Of a stretch of DNA of 41,838 bases, positions 10,902 to 17,086 are shown piece after piece. The position numbers and the translations under genes are program-made. The notes under the pieces are model-generated. The model did no database searches and had not been told where the DNA came from. It saw only the letters and a program-made list of their open reading frames with translations. This DNA is from Leptotrichia sp. HSP-536 (GTDB lineage Bacteria > Fusobacteriota > Fusobacteriia > Fusobacteriales > Leptotrichiaceae), in assembly GCF_041199985.1 (NCBI RefSeq), contig NZ_CP165648.1, positions 1 to 41,838 on the forward strand, read 5' to 3'. Position 1 is the stretch's first letter, and each line of letters begins with the position of its first letter.

Positions 10902-11457
10902 ATGAAAAAGTTGAAGTTTATATTATTGATTTTGGTAAGTATTTTCTGTTTAAATTCCTGTCTTACAACAGCTTTTGTTATAGGTTCAATGCAGGGGATG
11001 GTTTATTGCCTCCTCCTGAATATAAAAGTCCTTATTATTTTGGTAATAATAAGAAATTAAATACTTTACTTCTTACTGAAAATAAAAAAAGATAGAGATT
11101 GGAAATAGTAATGTACAAATTTCTATACCAAGTGGGTTAAAGTTAAAAGAATCAAATGGACTTATTAATAATTATTTATATGAAAAAAAATCGTTCGAAT
11201 TACACGGATATTATTTAGAAAAAGAAATATTTTTACCAATATTTATTTTCAATGAAAGTTTTGAAGAATTTTTAAAAACAGAAAATTTAGTTAAACTAAA
11301 TGAAAATACTTATTTAAATTTTGAAAAAAATAGTAAAAATAGAAAATTAGATCAAATTATTAAAAAAATTGATGATAATGTCTTTGCTGTTGTTAGTATT
11401 GTTGATATGAATGATAAATCTAAAAATTTCTTTTTAGAGTTGATGAAAGATTGGTAA
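10902..11457 (+). CDS. Third lipoprotein, candidate immunity protein of the lost toxin; frame interrupted at two homopolymers
   Basis: The reconstructed protein is about 185 residues, with a lipoprotein signal (MKKLKFI…) and lipobox C-L-N-S-C at Cys20. The mature part is unrelated in detail to the other two lipoproteins and I recognise no family. The ATG begins one base after the toxin-tail relic, the same spacing as in the other two cassettes. The frame breaks at GGGG near 10995 (GGGGG restores G-D-G-L-L-P-P-P-E-Y) and at the A run near 11085 (A7 here, A6 in the other copy; A8 restores the frame). After correction it is open to the TAA at 11455-11457. Because the two copies disagree at the A run, sequencing error is likelier than real decay. 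A different immunity lipoprotein beside a matching toxin end fits a past cassette exchange. Confidence 0.6.
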
Positions 11458-11489
11458 AAAGTTTTGAATAAAAAAGAAGGGATGAAAAT

Positions 11490-11851
11490 ATGAAAAAAAT
11501 AAGTTTTATATTGTTAACATTGATTGCTGTATTCAGCATAAATTTATCTGCTGAAAAATTATTAAACTTTAATCAAGCAAATGTTATTAGTTCAGAAACG
11601 TTAAAGCAAGTAAACGCTTCTTCAACTTATAAAATTATTTACAAAAAGGAAAAGAATGGTGAATACAAATATACTTTAGAAAAATTATCAAATTTTGATA
11701 ACGATAAAAATTTAAAAGTATTTGTAAATGGAACTGAAGATAATTTAGACAGTGCGGTAAAAAAGCCATAAATCAAAATATGACATCATCAGACAAGAAA
11801 AAAGTTGATGATGGTGGAACTTTTGAAACTATTTTAATTTTTTCAGAATAG
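11490..11851 (+). CDS. Small secreted protein of unknown function
   Basis: This encodes a 120-residue protein with a clear signal peptide (MKKISFILLTLIAVFS, likely cut after L-S-A) and a mature region rich in K, N and S. No family is recognised. The ribosome site AAGGGATG lies just before the ATG. It is 32 bases after lipoprotein 3 and is closed by the terminator at 11871-11907, so the two are probably one transcript. The frame here stops at 11771 because an A run near 11760 is one base shorter than in the second copy, where the full 120 residues are open (32423-32785). It could be a further immunity-like or surface protein of the same cassette; that is only a guess from position. Confidence 0.6.
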
Positions 11852-11870
11852 AATAAAAATTAAGTTTTTA

Positions 11871-11907
11871 AATAATCGCTGTCTTTTACAACAACGATTA
11901 TTTTTTT
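11871..11907 (+). terminator. Rho-independent terminator after the lipoprotein 3 / secreted protein genes
   Basis: The stem AATAATCGCTGT/ACAACGATTATT is followed by a T7 run, 20 bases after the secreted-protein stop. The 32-base core is the reverse complement of the hairpin at 9800-9836 with a single mismatch, so the two form an inverted repeat around the 2.1 kb segment carrying repL1, the toxin relic, lipoprotein 3 and this gene. Confidence 0.75.
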
Positions 11908-11920
11908 GTTTATGAAATAG

Positions 11921-12022
11921 GCTCATATTAGCCCCATAACGAAAAAAATTTGCATCAGACAAGGATTTGTACCAAAAATCAATTTAACAAACGCTATGGG
12001 CTTAATATGACGCAATATGAAC
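11921..12022. repeat. 102-bp structured direct repeat, copy 1
   Basis: This 102-base element resembles 13663-13764 in the same orientation and at exactly the same length. Shared blocks include GCTCATAT, AGCCC-ATAACGAAAA, ATCAGACA, TACCAAAAA, ACAAACGC and GGGCTTAATATG. Internally the blocks CATATTAGCCCCATAACG and CGCTATGGGCTTAATATG are near-perfect inverted repeats, so it can fold into a long hairpin. It may be a recombination site, a transposon end or a structured RNA; there is no ORF. Confidence 0.65.
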
Positions 12023-12835
12023 TTTAATTTTTATCATTAGTAATTTTATTTCGTAAGTTTTAAAAATTTTATCCAAATTTTCCAGTTATAATTTTTTAAC
12101 TAAAAAAAGAGCTTGTGCAAACTTTTGGGAAGAAATATCCTGATAATCTGTACATAAGCTCAAATATTTTATTTTTTATTCAATTAAATTTCCTTTTGAT
12201 TTTTTAAAATGAGTTGAAGTAAAATTTTTTAAACTGCCCATCCACCTCCAAAAACTGAAATTTCTCATTTTCTACGCTAGTCAAATGTTACCCCATTTTT
12301 TTCAAAAAATCAAGCCCTTTCTCATAAAAATTTTTTCCCAATAAACTTTCCGAAAATTAAAATTTTGGAAAGCACGCTTACAAGTTTCTCAAAAATTAAA
12401 ATTTTTAACAAACTTATCGTGATTTTTTCAGTGCATAAAATTTTGAAAAAATGACTTTCGTCTGCACTCAAAAACTCATTTCATTCGTGAAAATAAAGTT
12501 ACAATTCTCAAATTTAAAGACCATATTTTGTATAAATTTCTACAAATTTTGTGCAATAAAATTTTCATAAAGACAGTTTTTAAAGATGAATTTTTATGTA
12601 TTATTGAACTTTAAATTTGATATTTTTTAAATTAATTTTTTTACAAAACAGCAAAAAATAATTTCAATTTTTTCAAAACAGATAAAAACTAAAAGTCAAT
12701 AATAACAAAAAAAGAGAACTCACTATTCTCCTTTTTTTATACGTTTATGGTCCTTATCCTACAGTACTGTTGCATTAACTATAACATTTTGATAAAAAAA
12801 AACAATGATTTAGCAGAAATAATTTTGAAACAGTC
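12023..12835. other. Gene-less AT-rich region between the 102-bp repeat and the repL2 unit
   Basis: No coding frame is supported here on either strand. It holds an imperfect inverted repeat (GAGCTTGTGC… with …GTACATAAGCTC, 12109-12163), many short A/T tracts, another imperfect pair around AGTGCA/TGCACT near 12430-12475, and the bidirectional hairpin at 12706-12737. A 6-base AAATTT at 12258-12263 is missing in the second copy. It is probably eroded insertion DNA. Confidence 0.5.
12706..12737. terminator. Bidirectional hairpin terminator
   Basis: The stem AAAAAAAGAGAA / TTCTCCTTTTTTT around a CTCACTA loop has A-runs on the left and T-runs on the right, so it would work in both directions. No gene abuts it on either side, so it may be left over from a lost element. 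Confidence 0.55.
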
Positions 12836-13078
12836 ATGTGCAAAATTTTAAGTTGAAAATTATTTTTATTGCATAGCTTTAAAAATGATTTTTAACTAGC
12901 CATTAACAGAATAACCCTTGTAATTGATAAACTTTTCGGATATGTTATGTTATGATGAAAAAATTTCTTTATACACTGAATTTTGAGAATATTCCTATTA
13001 TTATATATAAGATAAGAGTGAAAAAAAGACAGAAATGTTACTAAACCCTTATAAAATAGGTGTTTGAAGTGATTTTGC
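12836..13078. other. repL2 upstream region, duplicate of the region before repL1
   Basis: This shares ordered blocks with 9999-10263 (TTGAAAATTATTTTTATTGC, TTATGTTATG, ATATATAAGATAAGAGTG, AAACCCTTATAAAATA), showing that the whole replicon module, not just the gene, was duplicated. It carries no gene of its own. Confidence 0.55.
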
Positions 13079-13134
13079 TTGTACTGATTTTCAAGTACAT
13101 TTGTACTGGTTTTCAACAACAAATGTATTGATTT
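13079..13134 (+). repeat. 22-bp direct repeats ahead of repL2
   Basis: This is the same array as before repL1: two 22-base units starting TTGTACTG(A/G)TTTTCAA plus a partial third that overlaps the promoter -35 box. Confidence 0.7.
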
Positions 13135-13156
13135 TTACTGTATTTAATGATATAAT
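13128..13156 (+). promoter_or_regulatory. repL2 promoter
   Basis: TTGATT (13128-13133), a 17-base spacer and TATAAT (13151-13156) match the repL1 promoter. An AAAGGAG ribosome site follows before the ATG at 13189. Confidence 0.75.
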
Positions 13157-13188
13157 AAATCAATACAAATGTAAAGGAGTTTTAATTT

Positions 13189-13632
13189 ATGGCAAAAACT
13201 ACGAGACGAAAAATGAAAATTGTTGGAAAACAGGCTTATATTGATCAAGAAACTGGGGAAATGAATGAAGTTCAGGTTATTGATATTGAAGAAAGAGATG
13301 CAAATTTTCATAAAATATGGCTTTCTCATATTTTAAATTCAATAGATTTAATTGGGAATCAGAAAACAAAACTTGCATTTTGGATTTTAGATAACATTGA
13401 TTCTGAAAATCAATTAATCATGACTCAGAGAAAGATTGCTAAGAATAGTGGGATTTCACTATATACAGTAAGTGAAACTTTAAAAGTTTTAATGGATTCT
13501 AATTTTTTACAGAAAATAAATAGCGGAGCTTACAGAGTTAATCCAAATGTTCTATGGAAAGGTGGAAAATCTGCAAGGATGAACATACTGTTTAAATATC
13601 ATCAGAATGAGAAAACCGACAAAAAGGGATAA
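13189..13632 (+). CDS. repL: RepL-family plasmid replication initiator (copy 2)
   Basis: This is the second 147-residue RepL protein, about 95% identical to 10374-10817, with the same winged-helix core (M-T-Q-R-K-I-A-K-N-S-G-I-S) and wing. The start is set by AAAGGAG and a TTGATT-17-TATAAT promoter, with its own 22-base repeats. Both RepL copies keep full frames in both turns of the circle. It is bounded by the two directly repeated 102-base elements (11921 and 13663) and faces the resolvase gene tail to tail. Whether both RepL origins fire or one is silent cannot be read from the sequence. The shared iterons imply the two proteins would cross-react. Confidence 0.85.
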   Translation: MAKTTRRKMKIVGKQAYIDQETGEMNEVQVIDIEERDANFHKIWLSHILNSIDLIGNQKTKLAFWILDNIDSENQLIMTQRKIAKNSGISLYTVSETLKVLMDSNFLQKINSGAYRVNPNVLWKGGKSARMNILFKYHQNEKTDKKG

Positions 13633-13662
13633 ACTGTTAAAAAAATATTTAATATGAAATAA

Positions 13663-13764
13663 GCTCATATAAGCCCTATAACGAAAAATTTTTATATCAG
13701 ACATAGTTTTATACCAAAAAGTTATTTGACAAACGCCACGGGCTTAATATGGCGTTATATGAGC
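13663..13764. repeat. 102-bp structured direct repeat, copy 2
   Basis: This is the directly repeated partner of 11921-12022, 1742 bases further on. Its outer ends GCTCATATAA and TTATATGAGC pair perfectly, and the inner blocks also pair, so it is a long hairpin. It lies between the repL2 stop and the resolvase stop, so it could serve as a shared terminator; as a recombination site it would be next to its likely enzyme. Confidence 0.65.
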
Positions 13765-13771
13765 CTAATTC

Positions 13772-14388
13772 TTAATCAGGATAGCTGTTCCTGTAATATT
13801 TATAATATGAGGACCTGCTTATCTGCATAAACCTGCAGAAACTTTTTACGCTTATTTCCTTTTTCTTACCCGCTTTAGCATATCCTGCTCCTCTTTTGAA
13901 AGCTTTAAGACTTTAACTGGCCGCCCAATGACGTTTCCAGTTTTCCTGCTGTATCTCTTCCCAGACTTTCCGACCGGCATATTCTTGATTCCGTCATTTA
14001 TTCTTTCAATCAAGGTGCTTCGTTCCCTTTCAGCCAGATATATGAGAAGCGGAATCACAACAACATTTACAATTTCATCCTTCCTGTCATTCACATTATG
14101 GTTTAAAAGCTCCTGATTGATTACAGCAATATTAACCTTCATATCCTTAAGCTTTGTATAAAGCTCAGTAACTTCCGTAAAATTACGCCCAAGCCTGTCA
14201 ATATCTGTAACAACAAACGTATCATTTTCCCGAATTTTTGACAAAATTTTTTGCAACTCGGCCCGTTTCATATTTTTTCCGCTTTGTACATCACTGTAGA
14301 CTTCATCACAGCCATATTTTCCAAGTGCCATTACCTGCCTTGTCAAATCCTGCTTTGCCGTACTTACTCTTGCATATCCAAATTTCAT
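13772..14388 (-). CDS. Small serine recombinase (resolvase/invertase family)
   Basis: The full 205-residue frame, seen intact in the second copy, has the serine recombinase fold: Y-A-R-V-S-T at the N-terminus with nucleophile Ser9, and D-x-D-R-L-G-R at 62-68 supplying the conserved arginines. The long linker helix (A-E-R-E-R-S-T-L-I-E-R-I) follows, and a C-terminal helix-turn-helix contains S-V-K-S-F-C-R-F-M-Q-I-S-R-S-S-Y-Y-K. It would cut and rejoin DNA at paired sites, either resolving plasmid multimers or flipping or excising a segment. Here the frame ends early at 13852 because a T run near 13860 has five T instead of six. The RBS AAGGAG precedes the start. It is isolated, convergent with repL2. 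Confidence 0.85.
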
Positions 14389-14492
14389 CTAGGTAACTCC
14401 TTTATAAAAATATCTATTAAAACATATTTTAATTTACTGTACATTATTTGGCTTATTATACCCTTAAAATACATATAGTTTTAGGTGTATGT

Positions 14493-14508
14493 CAAACCAG
14501 CTGGTTTG
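14493..14508. promoter_or_regulatory. 16-bp perfect palindrome upstream of the resolvase
   Basis: CAAACCAGCTGGTTTG is a perfect two-fold palindrome about 105 bases upstream of the resolvase start. It is a candidate operator or part of a recombination (res) site. On the resolvase strand it overlaps a TTGACA-like hexamer. Confidence 0.45.
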
Positions 14509-14534
14509 GTAGATATATAAACATTCTAAAAAAT

Positions 14535-14571
14535 AGAGGCTGCTTCAAAAATTTTTGAAACAGTCTCTTTT
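14535..14571. terminator. Bidirectional hairpin terminator between the resolvase and the decayed genes
   Basis: The stem AGAGGCTGCTTCAAAA / TTTTGAAACAGTCTCTT has T-rich tails on both strands. It stands four bases past the end of the minus-strand fragment at 14575-14805 and upstream of the resolvase, insulating the two. Confidence 0.6.
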
Positions 14572-14574
14572 ATC

Positions 14575-14805
14575 CTATACTATATCCTTCCATCTCTTAG
14601 GAATTCCCATCTTTTTTAATATTTTTTCACTATGGTTAGGTAATAAAATTTTTAAATTATCCATTAACTTGTCTATTTCTTTTGTCATTTTTTCAAAATT
14701 ATTTTTAGATAAAAATATTTTTAATGATATTATTAATGCAAAAACACTATTATTAAAACTTAATCGTTTTTCTGTAAAAATAAAAGGGCAAGGAGAATTT
14801 CCCAT
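14575..14805 (-). pseudogene. C-terminal fragment resembling Abi (abortive infection) family proteins
   Basis: The 76-residue frame has an R-L-S-F-N-N-S-V-F-A-L-I-I-S-L-K segment and ends in M-G-I-P-K-R-W-K-D-I-V. That order, an R-L-x-x-x-x-x helix and a terminal M-G-(F/I)-P-x-x-W, is typical of the C-terminus of Abi-family proteins of ~300 residues. The rest of such a protein is missing. Its N-terminal bases also read in another frame as the continuation of the next fragment (14877-15086), so this is a fusion point of two broken genes. The assignment is tentative. Confidence 0.35.
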
Positions 14806-15086
14806 CGGTATCTTCGTGAAGCATATCTGTCATTTGCTTAATGAATTTCCTGTCTGCACCTGCGATACAACGCTTACTACATCCCTGCTCCTGCTGTCAA
14901 CTTCCGTATCAGAATACTACCTAAATCCTTGACAAGAAGTCTGTTAAACTGCGTCAGTTCCTGATTGACATTATTCTTAAGCTTCTCCAATTCACGGAAC
15001 GCTTCCCTGACTACATTGTTAATGCTGCTCCTACCTGATACAGAATTGTATTTCTTGAAATTGTTTATTGCTGAAATCTCAGCCAT
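14806..15086 (-). pseudogene. Truncated plasmid gene of unknown function
   Basis: The frame from ATG 15086 (M-A-E-I-S-A-I-N-N-F-K-K-Y) gives 69 residues with a helical, charged middle (F-R-E-L-E-K-L-K-N-N-V-N-Q-E-L) and stops at 14877. If one G is removed from the GGG near 14882, reading continues as C-S-K-R-C-I-A-G-A-D-R-K-F-I-K-Q-M-T-D-M-L-H-E-D-T-D-G-K-F-S and then runs into the Abi-like fragment in a different frame. It therefore looks like the front of a longer protein cut off by a deletion. I do not recognise the family; mobilisation or plasmid-maintenance genes are possible. Confidence 0.4.
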
Positions 15087-15131
15087 TTTTATTTCCCATT
15101 TTCAAAAAATATTTCTATATTTTCCAATTTA

Positions 15132-15282
15132 GAGCGTGTCTGAAAACTCTCGAAATGATGAATTTTTAACAAATTTTTCTAAAATCAAAAATAATAAACA
15201 CTGATTTTATCGTAATTTTTATAATTTCTAAAATCAAAAAAATATTAAAAATAACATAGATTTTGAGTTTTCAGACACAGCC
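15132..15282. mobile_element. 151-bp MITE-like element with terminal inverted repeats and TA flanks
   Basis: The left end GAGCGTGTCTGAAAACTC and the right end, reverse-complemented (GGCTGTGTCTGAAAACTC), match at 16 of 18 bases. The element is flanked on both sides by TA (15130-15131 and 15283-15284), the target duplication of IS630/Tc1-mariner elements. It has no ORF and an AT-rich centre with repeated TTTCTAAAATCAAAAA blocks. It sits between the Rep_3 operon and the truncated gene, and may have taken part in that truncation. Confidence 0.7.
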
Positions 15283-15312
15283 TATTTTAATTATAGTTCT
15301 TTAAATTTTTTT

Positions 15313-15699
15313 TTAAATTTTGCTAGCAAGTAATTCTTCTGCCAGCTCAACTATCTCCTGAGTAAAATCTTCTTCACCAAGGTTATAGATTGCCTCCAGC
15401 TGTATATTCATCTCTTTCGCTCTTTCTATTTTTCTTGCAAGTTTTTCAAATGAATCCTTAAGTTTGGGGAGATTTTTTATCCCTTCACAAATGAATCCCA
15501 GGTTTCTCACATTTTCATTATTAAAATCAATTTTTTCCTTCAGTTTTTCTCTCAATGTTTTTTCCTTTTCCTGTTCTGGAACAGCTTCAGTCAGTCTTGA
15601 TTTTATTTCTGGAACTATTTCTGGTTCTTCTTTCCTTTCTGATTTTCCAGGTTTGCTCAGGGAAATTGGATTATCACTGTTTTTTTCATTATCTATCAC
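15313..15699 (-). CDS. Hypothetical protein translationally coupled to the Rep_3 initiator
   Basis: This 128-residue protein starts inside the end of the replication gene (4-base ATGA overlap), so the two are coupled. It is highly charged: a proline- and glutamate-rich N-terminal third (K-P-G-K-S-E-R-K-E-E-P-E-I-V-P-E-I), a likely coiled coil (T-L-R-E-K-L-K-E-K-I), and an acidic helical C-terminus (E-E-D-F-T-Q-E-I-V-E-L-A-E-E-L-L). There is no signal peptide or membrane segment. I recognise no family. Position suggests an accessory role in replication, copy control or stability. Both turns carry it intact and identical. Confidence 0.7.
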   Translation of the reverse strand: MIDNEKNSDNPISLSKPGKSERKEEPEIVPEIKSRLTEAVPEQEKEKTLREKLKEKIDFNNENVRNLGFICEGIKNLPKLKDSFEKLARKIERAKEMNIQLEAIYNLGEEDFTQEIVELAEELLASKI

Positions 15700-16388
15700 A
15701 ATATCCTCTTTTCTCTCAGGAGAGAATCTGAACTCAAATCCAACAACCCTGCTTCTCCTCGTCCGCCAGAAAATCCATATTTTTTAATAATTTCTAAATT
15801 ATATCTTTCTCCTAATTCTTTTTGAATCGGTTTTAAAACCCAGGCATCTATATCAGTAATCCTGTACTTTTCAGGAATATCAAGCAAATTTCTAAATTCT
15901 TCAATGCTGCATTTCCAAAATCCCGTTTTTTTAAACTGTTTCATTCGACGATAAAATTCTTTCGTATAGCTTGATTTTAAAGTTACAAACTCTTCTAACT
16001 CGAATCTTGTCCATTCTCTATTAAAATCGTTAAGTAAAAATCTAAAATCTTCATTTAAAGAAATTATTAATTTTTGATTATCTAAATCTATTCTAAAAGT
16101 TTTAAAAATTGCCATTTGAATAATTATATTTTTCACTCTATAAGTGTAATTTAATGCAAGCAACTTTTTATTAACATTCATTATTGTATTTGCAAATTCT
16201 CTTGTTGTCATATTTTTTTCTAAATTAATCAATCTTTTTAAATCATAAAATGAATATTCAAGAATATTTATACTTTGGTCTCTTAATTTATGAAAAATTG
16301 TCATTAACAAGTTTAATTCTTCAGAAGTAAATTTCCTTAATGCCTGATTATTAAAATCATTATCATATTTTACAATTTCATTTCCCAT
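15696..16388 (-). CDS. Rep_3-type (RepB/initiator) plasmid replication protein
   Basis: This 230-residue protein has the two-winged-helix plan of Rep_3 plasmid initiators. WH1 contains the L-R-K-F-T-S-E-E-L-N-L-L-M-T-I-F-H-K-L-R-D opening (residues ~16-36), followed by F-Y-D-L-K-R-L-I. WH2 contains V-T-L-K-S-S-Y-T-K-E-F-Y-R-R-M-K-Q-F-K-K-T-G (~135-156), typical of the Y-x-K-x-x-Y-R-x-L-K region, and D-A-W-V-L-K-P-I-Q-K-E-L. Such proteins bind iterons as monomers to open the origin and repress their own gene as dimers. An iteron array lies 71 bases upstream of its start, and GAAAGGAAT serves as ribosome site. A small coupled gene follows. It is intact in both turns. This is the third replication initiator on the plasmid. 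Confidence 0.85.
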   Translation of the reverse strand: MGNEIVKYDNDFNNQALRKFTSEELNLLMTIFHKLRDQSINILEYSFYDLKRLINLEKNMTTREFANTIMNVNKKLLALNYTYRVKNIIIQMAIFKTFRIDLDNQKLIISLNEDFRFLLNDFNREWTRFELEEFVTLKSSYTKEFYRRMKQFKKTGFWKCSIEEFRNLLDIPEKYRITDIDAWVLKPIQKELGERYNLEIIKKYGFSGGRGEAGLLDLSSDSLLREKRIL

Positions 16389-16458
16389 ACATCATTCCTT
16401 TCAAAATCAATTATATTTAAAATTATAACATATTAAAAACAAGTTTTCAATAAATTCA

Positions 16459-16598
16459 CTTGTTTTTTAATTCCCAAAAACTTGTTTTTTAATTCCCAAA
16501 AACTTGTTTTTTAATTCCCAAAAACTTGTTTTTAACTCCCAAAAACTTGTTTTTAACTCCCAAAAACTTGTTTTTAACTCCCAAAAACTTGTTTTTAA
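16459..16598. repeat. Iteron array, probable origin of the Rep_3 replicon
   Basis: Six full units of CTTGTTTTT(T)AA(T/C)TCCCAAAAA and a seventh partial unit are joined without spacers. Units 1-3 are 22 bases (T6, AATTCCC) and units 4-6 are 21 bases (T5, AACTCCC). A CAAGTTTT box in the opposite orientation lies 18 bases closer to the gene (16438-16446), as expected of an autoregulatory operator. AT-rich sequence (16638-16695) follows on the far side and could be the melting region. Confidence 0.85.
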
Positions 16599-17029
16599 TA
16601 GTCTTCAAGCCCTTTATTCATCGGTGGTTGCGGACACCTAAAAGATATAAAATGTTTTAAAAGATATAAAAATCTTTTAAAATATTTTATTAAAAAGGAA
16701 ACAAGCTTTTTTAAAAAGCTTGTCTTTAATCTCCCAAAAACTACCCTTTAAAGCCATTATTTCTAGAAAACATGGGCTTTTAAACATAATATGACTCTTC
16801 AGCTTCCATAAAAAAATAATGCTCTCATCAGTTAAAAAAATTTCCATATGAACTAGAAATAATTTAAATTCTAAATATAAGCCGTTTTAAGAAGCTTTTT
16901 CTCTTAGGCAACCTTTTACACCAAAAAATTATTTAGCGACGAATTTGATGCCTCTATGCTCTTCTGAGAAGGTCTATAGACAATAGTTCTGCTTTCAAAT
17001 CTTAAAAATCTGTTTCCCCTAAAATAAAT
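16599..17029. other. Gene-less region from the iterons to the transporter promoter
   Basis: There is no coding frame here. Next to the iterons is GGTGGTTGCGGACACC, a short hairpin, then an AT-rich tract built of AAAGATATAAAA repeats. A perfect 23-base palindrome follows at 16701-16723, and then unremarkable AT-rich DNA with TTCTGAGAAG near 16961. The first part probably belongs to the Rep_3 origin. Confidence 0.5.
16701..16723. terminator. Perfect inverted repeat, possible terminator or origin hairpin
   Basis: ACAAGCTTTTT and AAAAAGCTTGT pair perfectly around a single central T, followed by a short T-rich tail. It lies between the AT-rich origin region and the transporter promoter, so it could insulate the two. 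Confidence 0.45.
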
Positions 17030-17058
17030 TTGCGTATCTTCTTAAAAAATGATAAAAT
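17030..17058 (+). promoter_or_regulatory. Promoter of the transporter/exoprotein operon
   Basis: TTGCGT (17030-17035), a 17-base spacer and TAAAAT (17053-17058) precede a strong AAAAGGAGGTG ribosome site and the ATG at 17087. No other candidate of this quality lies before the exoprotein gene, so this probably drives the whole operon. Confidence 0.6.
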
Positions 17059-17086
17059 AATTTAATTATTAAAAGGAGGTGAAATC

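Noticed and set aside
14455..14495. Resolvase promoter from TTGACA (minus strand, 14490-14495) and TATAAT (14455-14460)
   Set aside because: The spacer is 29 bases, far from the usual 16-18, so the two boxes cannot form one promoter. I left the resolvase promoter unassigned.
16459..16598. Possible CRISPR array
   Set aside because: The 21-22 base units abut without spacers and lie beside a Rep_3 initiator, so they are iterons. The 309-base repeats are coding. No cas gene is present.
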